Of a DNA stretch of 8,737 bases, positions 1 through 5,688 are shown piece after piece (the first letter of the stretch is position 1; each line of letters opens with the position of its first letter). Made by a program: the position numbers and the translations under genes. Origin of the DNA: Cellvibrionales bacterium (GTDB lineage Bacteria; Pseudomonadota; Gammaproteobacteria; Pseudomonadales; UBA7434); assembly GCA_018668095.1 (NCBI GenBank), contig JABIQF010000039.1:1-8737 (forward strand), in the 5' to 3' direction. Below the pieces are notes generated by a model. The model was not told the DNA's origin, made no database searches, and saw only the letters and a list, made by a program, of their open reading frames with translations.

Positions 1-1285
1 CTACAGGGTGCTCGTTCACATAACCAGCGCCACCCATCACTTGAATCGCCATGGAGTTAGCCTTGCAGCCGTATTCCGAAGGCCAGGTTTTAATCACCGG
101 TATTAAGGTATCCAGCAACAAGCCTGCATACGCCCGTCGCTCTTGTGAATCAGAGGTTTTAATATCATCAACCAGTTGTGCGCCGAACATACATAGAGCA
201 AAGCCGCCTTCGGCATAGGCTTTTTGTGCAAGTAACATGCGCTTCACATCGGCGTGTTCAATGATATTGACTTGAGGCGTTAGAGGATCTTTACACGAAG
301 GCAAACGACCTTGCGGACGCTCTTTAGCGTAATCCAAAGAGTATTGATAACCAGCCAGCGCATTAATTGCACCCGAAAAACCCACCATAATGCGTGCTTC
401 ATTCATCATATGAAACATATACATAAGGCCTTTATTTTCATCACCGACTAAATAGCCAGTAGCGCCGCCCTTTTCACCAAAATTTAAGGCTGTAGACGTT
501 TGACCACGACCACCCATTTTGTGAAACAACCCTGCTAAGGCAACATCATTACGCTCGCCCAATGAGCCATCATCATTGACTAAAAACTTAGGCACAATAA
601 ATAATGAAATACCTTTTATCCCTATTGGCGCACCTTTAACGCGCGCCAAAACGAGATGAACAATATTGTCATTTAATTCATGATCGCCGCCAGAAATCCA
701 AATTTTGTTGCCCACTATAGAATAAGAGCCATCATCATTTAGCTGGGCACTTGAAGTGAGATCTGCCAAGCCTGATCCTGCATTAGGTTCGCTCATTGCC
801 ATCGTTCCAGCAAAGCGTCCTTCGCGCATTGGCAGTACCCACTTATCTTTTTGTGCTTGGCTGCCGTAGGCATCAATTAAATTCGCATTCGCCGTTGTTA
901 GTGATACATAACCTAAAGATGTACTGGCTGCCGCTGTAAGCCAAGCATCCGTACAACTAGCGACAACTTCAGGTAATTGCATGCCGCCTAAATCGTAATC
1001 AGCACGCGCAGATGCCAAGCCCGAAGCCACTACTGCATCCAGTCCGGTTTTAATTTCCGGAATCATGGTAACGACACCGCCTTCGAACATGGGCTGATGC
1101 GTATCGGCTTTGGAACGAATGGGTAAAAAATATTTTTCAGCCACTTGTTTGGCAATGCCGATTGCCGCATCAAAGGTCTCACGATTATGCTCGATATAAC
1201 GCTCTCGCGAGGTTAAGGACTCAACATCAAAAACCTCATAAAGTAAAAAATCCAAATCACGCTGATCTAAAATAGGTGCGGCCAT
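1..1285 (-). CDS. Acyl-CoA dehydrogenase, long (~600 aa) FadE/DmdC-like form, partial at the 3' end
   Basis: This gene encodes an FAD-dependent acyl-CoA dehydrogenase, which introduces the alpha-beta double bond in an acyl-CoA during beta-oxidation in the cytoplasm. The visible 428 residues start MAAPILDQRDLDFLLYEVFD, matching the short N-terminal extension typical of the long subfamily (AcylCoA_DH_N type). A middle-domain signature TMAMSEPNAGSGLADL lies near residues 161-176, and ISGGDHELNDNIVHLVLARV near 197-216. The helical C-terminal domain follows, with HKMGGRGQT near 255-263, MFHMMNEARI near 290-299 and VMGGAGYVNEHPV at the window edge. About 170 residues are missing, including the YEGT segment where the catalytic glutamate should sit, so activity cannot be judged here. 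The ATG at 1285 is preceded by an AAGAGAG ribosome-binding site about 6 nt upstream. The gene lies 61 bp downstream of a same-strand paralog and is probably cotranscribed with it. Family is confident; substrate is unknown. Confidence 0.93.
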   Translation of the reverse strand, partial: MAAPILDQRDLDFLLYEVFDVESLTSRERYIEHNRETFDAAIGIAKQVAEKYFLPIRSKADTHQPMFEGGVVTMIPEIKTGLDAVVASGLASARADYDLGGMQLPEVVASCTDAWLTAAASTSLGYVSLTTANANLIDAYGSQAQKDKWVLPMREGRFAGTMAMSEPNAGSGLADLTSSAQLNDDGSYSIVGNKIWISGGDHELNDNIVHLVLARVKGAPIGIKGISLFIVPKFLVNDDGSLGERNDVALAGLFHKMGGRGQTSTALNFGEKGGATGYLVGDENKGLMYMFHMMNEARIMVGFSGAINALAGYQYSLDYAKERPQGRLPSCKDPLTPQVNIIEHADVKRMLLAQKAYAEGGFALCMFGAQLVDDIKTSDSQERRAYAGLLLDTLIPVIKTWPSEYGCKANSMAIQVMGGAGYVNEHPV

Positions 1286-1346
1286 ACATTCTCTCTTACT
1301 GCTTATCTTTTACTGTTTTATAATACTGCCTATTTATTCATGCTTA

Positions 1347-3116
1347 CTAAGCTGAGGTCTCACGAAAATCATCCATCGTGGATCTCATAAGCGATGAACA
1401 ACCGTTTTCAATTTGAAGCTTATGCATTTGTGTTCGCGGTAATATTTTCTGAAAGTAAAAACGCGCCGTTTCAATTTTTAAACGATAAAAAGCACTGTCG
1501 TTATCGTTACCATTGATCAATGCAACCGAGGCCATTCGAGCCCACATCCACGACATAATGACATAGCCTGAATACATCAAATAATCAAAAGCGCTCGCGC
1601 CTAATTCATCGATATCACCGCCAGCGCTTACCATAATAGCTTGAGTAAGTGACTGCCATTCAGTGAGCTGCGCTGCTAATGCTGATCTAAACTCTGCATC
1701 AATCTCTGGCAAACTTGTCTGAATAATATCTATAAATGCATTTAAGGTTTGCCCGCCATCAAGCAACACTTTACGGCCCAACAAATCCATGGACTGTATA
1801 CCTGTAGTCCCTTCGTATAATGTCGCTATCCGTGCATCGCGAATATTCTGCTCCATACCCCACTCACGAATATAACCATGACCACCATAAACTTGAACAC
1901 CATGATTAGCCGATTCAATACCGCATTCGGTTATAAAACCTTTACTAATTGGCGTTAGCAAACCCATCAATTTTTTAGCTAATGGATCACCCTCTTTATC
2001 ACGATCGGACAACTGCGCTAAATAATAAATAAACGCGCGTGATCCTTCAGAGAACGATTTTATTGTTAGCAGCATGCGGCGCACATCGGGATGAACAATT
2101 AATGGATCGGCTGGACGATCGGGTGCTTTAGCTCCGCCTAAAGAACGACCTGACTCACGCTCAAGCGCATAAGTCATAGCGCCTTGAAGCGCCAACTCAG
2201 AATGCGTCAATCCCTGAAGAGAAGTATCAAGTCGTGCTGAATTCATAAAGGTAAACATACAGTTTAAGCCACGATTTTCTTCGCCAATCAAGAACCCTTT
2301 AGCGCCATCAAAATTCATTACACAGGTAGGGTTAGCATGTATACCCATTTTATTTTCTAGTGAGCCACAGCTCACGGCATTAGCAACTAATGAACCATCC
2401 GCTTGCGGTAAACGCTTAGGTACAACAAACAGTGAAATACCTTTGGTGCCTGCAGGTGCGCCGGGAATACGGGCCAATACAATATGAACAATATTATCGG
2501 TGTAATCGTGATCGCCACCAGAGATAAAAATCTTGGTGCCGCTAATAGAATAAGAACCATCATCATTGTTTTCTGCACGGGTTTTCAAAAAGCTTAAATC
2601 ACTGCCGCATTGCGGCTCAGTTAAACACATTGTGCCCGTCCACTCGCCTGACACTAACTTGGGTAAATAAGCGTCTTGTAACTCTTTGGCACCGTGCGCA
2701 ATAAGCGTATGCCTCGCACCAGAACTTAAAGCCGTAATCATCGCCCAAGCATGATTCGCCTCACCCATTAATTCTCCTATAGCAATACCTAACGAATGAG
2801 GTAAATTTTGACCATCAAAGGCTTCAGGCATCGTGAGACCCGCCCAACCGCCTTCAATAAATTGCTTATATGCATCTTTAAAGCCCGCTGGCGTAGTCAC
2901 GCCTTCTGAGCTCCAATGACAACCCTCTTCATCACCACTTTGATGCAATGGGGCTAATACCTGCTCACTGAATTTAACCGCCTCGCTAAGAATTGCATCA
3001 CGAAGATCACGCGTGACCTCCTCACTATTCGATAAATTTTGATAATGCGTGTCGAAATCAAACAATTCGTTCATCACAAAATCAATATCGTTTCTGGGTG
3101 CTTTATAAGCGGGCAT
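1347..3116 (-). CDS. Acyl-CoA dehydrogenase, complete 589-aa DmdC/FadE-like paralog
   Basis: This is a complete long-form acyl-CoA dehydrogenase using FAD and an acyl-CoA substrate, with electrons presumably passed to ETF. The N-terminal MPAYKAPRNDIDFVMNELFD extension is typical of the ~590-residue subfamily that includes 3-methylmercaptopropionyl-CoA dehydrogenase (DmdC). The middle domain has GTMCLTEPQCGSDLSFLKTR (161-180) and ISGTKIFISGGDHDYTDNIV (191-210). The C-terminal helical domain carries VQVYGGHGYIREWGMEQNIR (407-426) followed by LYEGTTGIQ, in which E435 sits where the catalytic base of MCAD-type enzymes lies. The region after about residue 450 corresponds to the extra C-terminal domain of the long subfamily. 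The ATG at 3116 is well supported by an AGGAG Shine-Dalgarno at 3126-3130, 9 nt upstream. The gene leads the minus-strand pair. Subfamily resemblance alone does not establish DMSP catabolism; medium- or long-chain fatty acyl-CoA is equally possible, so I give no symbol. Confidence 0.95.
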   Translation of the reverse strand: MPAYKAPRNDIDFVMNELFDFDTHYQNLSNSEEVTRDLRDAILSEAVKFSEQVLAPLHQSGDEEGCHWSSEGVTTPAGFKDAYKQFIEGGWAGLTMPEAFDGQNLPHSLGIAIGELMGEANHAWAMITALSSGARHTLIAHGAKELQDAYLPKLVSGEWTGTMCLTEPQCGSDLSFLKTRAENNDDGSYSISGTKIFISGGDHDYTDNIVHIVLARIPGAPAGTKGISLFVVPKRLPQADGSLVANAVSCGSLENKMGIHANPTCVMNFDGAKGFLIGEENRGLNCMFTFMNSARLDTSLQGLTHSELALQGAMTYALERESGRSLGGAKAPDRPADPLIVHPDVRRMLLTIKSFSEGSRAFIYYLAQLSDRDKEGDPLAKKLMGLLTPISKGFITECGIESANHGVQVYGGHGYIREWGMEQNIRDARIATLYEGTTGIQSMDLLGRKVLLDGGQTLNAFIDIIQTSLPEIDAEFRSALAAQLTEWQSLTQAIMVSAGGDIDELGASAFDYLMYSGYVIMSWMWARMASVALINGNDNDSAFYRLKIETARFYFQKILPRTQMHKLQIENGCSSLMRSTMDDFRETSA

Positions 3117-3169
3117 TATTTCTTTCTCCTAAACCAACTAGTAATTTTTTATGGATTACATAAATACGT

Positions 3170-3198
3170 TTAATACTGCTTTTTATTTATATAGCCAA
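3170..3198 (-). promoter_or_regulatory. Candidate sigma70-type promoter for the dehydrogenase pair
   Basis: Read on the minus strand, TTGGCT (3193-3198) resembles a -35 box (4 of 6 matches) and TATTAA (3170-3175) a -10 box (4 of 6), with a 17-bp spacer. It would place the transcript start roughly 45 nt upstream of the ATG at 3116. The region is AT-rich, so chance matches are easy. No convincing FadR- or PsrA-like operator was seen beside it. Confidence 0.25.
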
Positions 3199-3761
3199 TT
3201 AACTTCGATTAATGTTTTAGATATGTAGGTATCAACGGGCAGATTATTTCTATTTGTTACTTATCCTATTACGATTCGTCAGATGCCCGGATTTCCATGG
3301 CTTAATCGATAGCGATTTGTTAATTGATACTTTTAAGTCTAAATCTCGACTTCTGTACCACCATGGGGCTTAGCTGGCCGAGAGCGCGCGCCCTTCTGAT
3401 AAATATAAAATAAGACCTATCTAAGCCAGATGTGGCACAGAGTGTAAGCCCGCTCTGGTAAATCATCAACCATTGTCACATTACGAATAAACCATCAAAT
3501 GTATTTAGGTAAACCAAGAATAATCACGGGTTTTTAAGGTGATGGAATGGCTTTAAAGGTAAGGCTTCATTGGCCCTAAACGGCCTCTGAAATCGAGTCA
3601 ATGTTGTTATCATTCTTTTTTTAGAGCACTCAATCTCTATTTCATTACTCTTTTGCGGATATCCCTCATTATTAATAAAAAAAGAGCCTAACTCTACGTC
3701 TTGAACTTAATACCTGTCATCGGCATAAAAAATAAGCAAAGGCAGTTCCTAACACTTAATC

Positions 3762-3789
3762 TTGTCTGCGACGATATATGTACTATTAT
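3762..3789 (+). promoter_or_regulatory. Candidate sigma70-type promoter for the signalling operon
   Basis: TTGTCT (3762-3767, 4 of 6 matches to a -35 box) is followed after a 16-bp spacer by TATTAT (3784-3789, 5 of 6 matches to a -10 box). If used, the transcript would have an untranslated leader of about 265 nt before the ATG at 4061, containing the hairpins listed separately. Other AT-rich -10-like sequences closer to the gene (for example TATAAA at 3996-4001) lack a matching -35. Confidence 0.3.
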
Positions 3790-3832
3790 ATAAGTATCGG
3801 TTGAAAAACCATCAACCACATCAGCATTAATG

Positions 3833-3860
3833 AGTATATAAGGTCGCAGTACTTATAACT
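3833..3860 (+). repeat. Inverted repeat in the presumed leader of the signalling operon
   Basis: The left arm AGTATATAAG (3833-3842) pairs with CTTATAACT (3852-3860) over nine base pairs with a single bulged A, around a 9-nt loop. It lies between the candidate promoter and the first gene. It could be a DNA operator or an RNA hairpin. No T-run follows, so it is not an intrinsic terminator. Confidence 0.4.
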
Positions 3861-4023
3861 TTAAGCTAATTAACTAATGTATTAGATATATAAACCTTAA
3901 GATATTGCCTAATTGTGATCGAATCGTGAATAACGGATGGCTTTAAACAATAAATATTGCATTACGACCTGAACACTGTAGGTTATGAAGGGAGCTATAA
4001 AAATATAAAACTCAGAAAACACA

Positions 4024-4043
4024 CTTCTTATTTCTAAAAGAAG
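4024..4043 (+). repeat. Inverted repeat just upstream of the first signalling gene
   Basis: CTTCTT (4024-4029) and AAGAAG (4038-4043) form a 6-bp stem around an 8-nt loop, followed by an A-run and a weak AAGG ribosome-binding site (4050-4053) 7 nt before the ATG at 4061. The stem is AT-rich and weak in RNA, but its place directly before the ribosome-binding site could influence initiation. Confidence 0.35.
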
Positions 4044-4060
4044 AAAAAAAAGGCCTAAAA

Positions 4061-5119
4061 ATGAAAATTATACCTGTCGTAATGGCAACCAACTCATCAC
4101 TATTATGCTTTTTTGCCACCTCGTACTGTCTTGCACAAAGCACGCCTTCTGAGTTCGCTCAAATGAGCTTCCAAGAGCTCTTTAACCAGAGCATTTATGA
4201 CACCGCTAATCAACGGATCCAAACTTCACCGTGGACACTCAACTATCAATACAAAACAGCAAAATTCGAAGGATACCTTGACGGCAGCAAATCACTCAGC
4301 TTCAGCGATGTGAAAGGGCCACCGTCTAACGGTTCCGGTAAAACCTTTCCTGTAGTGCCTACCACTATCACTCAAACGGCCCACATTTATTCAGTTGGCT
4401 ACCAATTTAATGAACAATGGCAGGGGCATATCTCTGTTCCATATATCAAACAATCAACTGACCATTTGAGCTTGGTGCCAAGCTACGAAACCTTCACTAT
4501 TGATACTAGTGGTATTGGTGATACTGTCATATCAGCCAGCACCACTCTAAACTCAGGATCATGGCTGCTTTCGCTTGGGGTAAGCTTACCCACAGGATCT
4601 ATTGATGAACAAGGTGACACACCCAGAGGTCCAGGTGATCAACAGCTACCCTATACCATGCAACTGGGCTCAGGCACTTATGACTTCCCAATTGAACTGA
4701 GCTATCAAAATAGCTCAGCACCTAATTTAAGCCTAAAAGCTTCTGCAACTATACGTACTGGCAGCAATGACAGAGACTACCGTCTCGGCAATAACTATAG
4801 TTTGAGCGGTCGGTATAAAACCGATTTATCTTCGAAGCTACAAGGCTATGCGGGGCTAGCATGTCAATATAGCGACGCCATACACGGACAAGATGACTCT
4901 TTATTAGTTGGCGAGCCTGCAACGGACTACCCAGCAAGCATCACTAACCCAGACCTCTATGGCGGCAAGAAAATTAGTACAAGCCTTGGTTTACTCTGGA
5001 AAGTCACTGATGGCTATCAAATCAATATGGAACTGAGCAAGCCTATTTACCAGCACCTTAACGGACCGCAACCCAAGGAGAAGTGGCGCAGTTCTTTGTA
5101 TATTTCGAAAGCGCTGTAA
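4061..5119 (+). CDS. Exported outer-membrane beta-barrel protein (MetA-pathway/transporter-like, PF13557 type)
   Basis: This encodes a 352-residue secreted protein. Residues 1-25 form a signal peptide (hydrophobic SSLLCFFATSYCLA, likely cleavage near LA-Q). The rest is rich in short alternating polar/hydrophobic strands ending in aromatics, as in outer-membrane barrels. The segment GIGDTVISAS (151-160), LGVSLPTGS (172-180) and LPYTMQLGSGTYDFP (196-210) resembles the phenol MetA-pathway/'transporter' barrel family. An N-terminal MSFQELFNQ (35-43) resembles the SLEELLN leader of TonB-dependent receptors, but no plug domain follows. The C-terminus ends SLYISKAL without the usual terminal aromatic residue. 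It is the first gene of the operon with the YfiR-like and GGDEF-EAL genes, so I infer an envelope-sensing or YfiR-contacting role. Its ligand and any transport function are unknown. The start has only a weak AAGG ribosome-binding site. Confidence 0.8.
   Translation: MKIIPVVMATNSSLLCFFATSYCLAQSTPSEFAQMSFQELFNQSIYDTANQRIQTSPWTLNYQYKTAKFEGYLDGSKSLSFSDVKGPPSNGSGKTFPVVPTTITQTAHIYSVGYQFNEQWQGHISVPYIKQSTDHLSLVPSYETFTIDTSGIGDTVISASTTLNSGSWLLSLGVSLPTGSIDEQGDTPRGPGDQQLPYTMQLGSGTYDFPIELSYQNSSAPNLSLKASATIRTGSNDRDYRLGNNYSLSGRYKTDLSSKLQGYAGLACQYSDAIHGQDDSLLVGEPATDYPASITNPDLYGGKKISTSLGLLWKVTDGYQINMELSKPIYQHLNGPQPKEKWRSSLYISKAL
5085..5115 (+). promoter_or_regulatory. Possible hairpin bridging a distant Shine-Dalgarno to the YfiR-like start
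   Basis: A strong AAGGAG lies at 5075-5080, 38 nt before the ATG at 5119 and inside the end of the barrel gene. Between them GCGC (5086-5089) can pair with GCGC (5111-5114), extended outward by G-U pairs (5085/5115) and inward by TTC/GAA (5092-5094/5107-5109). Folded, this leaves about 7 unpaired nt between Shine-Dalgarno and ATG, a normal spacing. The pairing is modest in strength and the role is an inference. Confidence 0.25.
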
Positions 5120-5688
5120 TGCAAAGCGCATTATATTCATACCAATATTGCCAAGCCTTTAAAATAATATTCAAGGTTATTTTAATTGCATTTGCGAGCT
5201 TAGCGTTTTGTGACACCGCAAAATCAGAAACGCAGCTCACTAAAAAAGATAAGCTAAAAGCCGCCTATCTTCTTAATTTTACGCGCTTTATTGAATGGCC
5301 CAATAACTCGCCCGAAATACCGCCAGCACCTATACGGATCTGTGTAGAAGATTCGCCTGAATTTCTTTTGTTTTTTAATCAGATGTCAGCAAACAGGAAA
5401 TCGGGGCCGCTGCAACAGACTGTAAAAGCATATTTAAGTAACACCGTAGATGGCTGTGAACTACTCTATGTAAAAGAGTCGAGTAAAGACAATTTTGAGA
5501 AGATTAATGCGAGCTTGACTGAAAACACAGTTATAGTCAGCGACTCAGATAAAGTTTCTTTTCCGGGCACCTCCATCACTTTCTATGAACAAAATAAAAA
5601 CCTGCGCTTCGAAATCGACTTACAACAACTTAACGCAGCCAATGTGTCGGCCAGTTCTGAATTGTTAAAATTGGCGAGAATCAAATGA
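5119..5688 (+). CDS. YfiR-family periplasmic protein (DUF4154)
   Basis: This 189-residue protein belongs to the YfiR/DUF4154 family, periplasmic proteins that restrain a partner inner-membrane diguanylate cyclase. An N-terminal signal peptide (hydrophobic IIFKVILIAFASLAF, residues 16-30) precedes the hallmark KAAYLLNFTRFIEWP (47-61), then RICVEDSPEF (73-82), DGCELLYVKES (111-121), and the C-terminal pattern ITFYEQNKNLRFEIDLQQLN (153-172) and ASSELLKLARI. C75 and C113 are the only mature-chain cysteines and may form the disulfide corresponding to one of the two in Pseudomonas YfiR. I chose the ATG at 5119, which overlaps the preceding stop as TAATG and implies translational coupling. An in-frame GTG at 5083 would add 12 residues; it has AAGGAG only 2 nt upstream, too close for normal use. 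The stop overlaps the next start by 4 nt (ATGA). Family is confident; regulation of the next gene product is inferred from context. Confidence 0.92.
   Translation: MQSALYSYQYCQAFKIIFKVILIAFASLAFCDTAKSETQLTKKDKLKAAYLLNFTRFIEWPNNSPEIPPAPIRICVEDSPEFLLFFNQMSANRKSGPLQQTVKAYLSNTVDGCELLYVKESSKDNFEKINASLTENTVIVSDSDKVSFPGTSITFYEQNKNLRFEIDLQQLNAANVSASSELLKLARIK

Larger units (their letters stand above)
3117..4060. other. 944-bp non-coding region between divergent operons
   Basis: I found no convincing protein-coding frame or RNA gene in this stretch. It should hold the promoters of both flanking operons. The segment nearer the plus-strand operon (about 3760-4045) is very AT-rich and contains several short dyads: GGTTGA/TCAACC (3799-3817), AGT-A-TATAAG/CTTATAACT (3833-3860), CTAAT/ATTAG (3874-3885) and CTTCTT/AAGAAG (4024-4043). 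A shorter dyad, CAGAG/CTCTG, lies at 3438-3457. None is a textbook operator or terminator. The size is unusual beside the tightly packed genes and suggests elaborate regulation, an unrecognised small RNA, or decayed sequence. Confidence 0.6.

Noticed and set aside
1347..3116. Naming the complete dehydrogenase dmdC
   Set aside because: The family match is to the long acyl-CoA dehydrogenase group as a whole; no other DMSP genes are visible and many fatty acyl-CoA dehydrogenases share these features.
3433..3448. Sigma-54 promoter suggested by TGGCAC
   Set aside because: The required TTGC element is not present at the correct distance downstream.
3914..3929. CRP-like site starting TGTGATCGAAT upstream of the barrel gene
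   Set aside because: Only the left half (TGTGA) matches; the right half reads CGTGA where TCACA is expected, so symmetry is absent.
3538..3950. Direct repeat of GGCTTTAAA (about 3549 and 3939)
   Set aside because: Nine bases in AT-rich DNA is within chance expectation, and the flanks do not match further.
3790..4060. Cyclic-di-GMP riboswitch in the leader of the signalling operon
   Set aside because: None of the conserved GEMM core sequences that I know could be found; only simple AT-rich hairpins are present.
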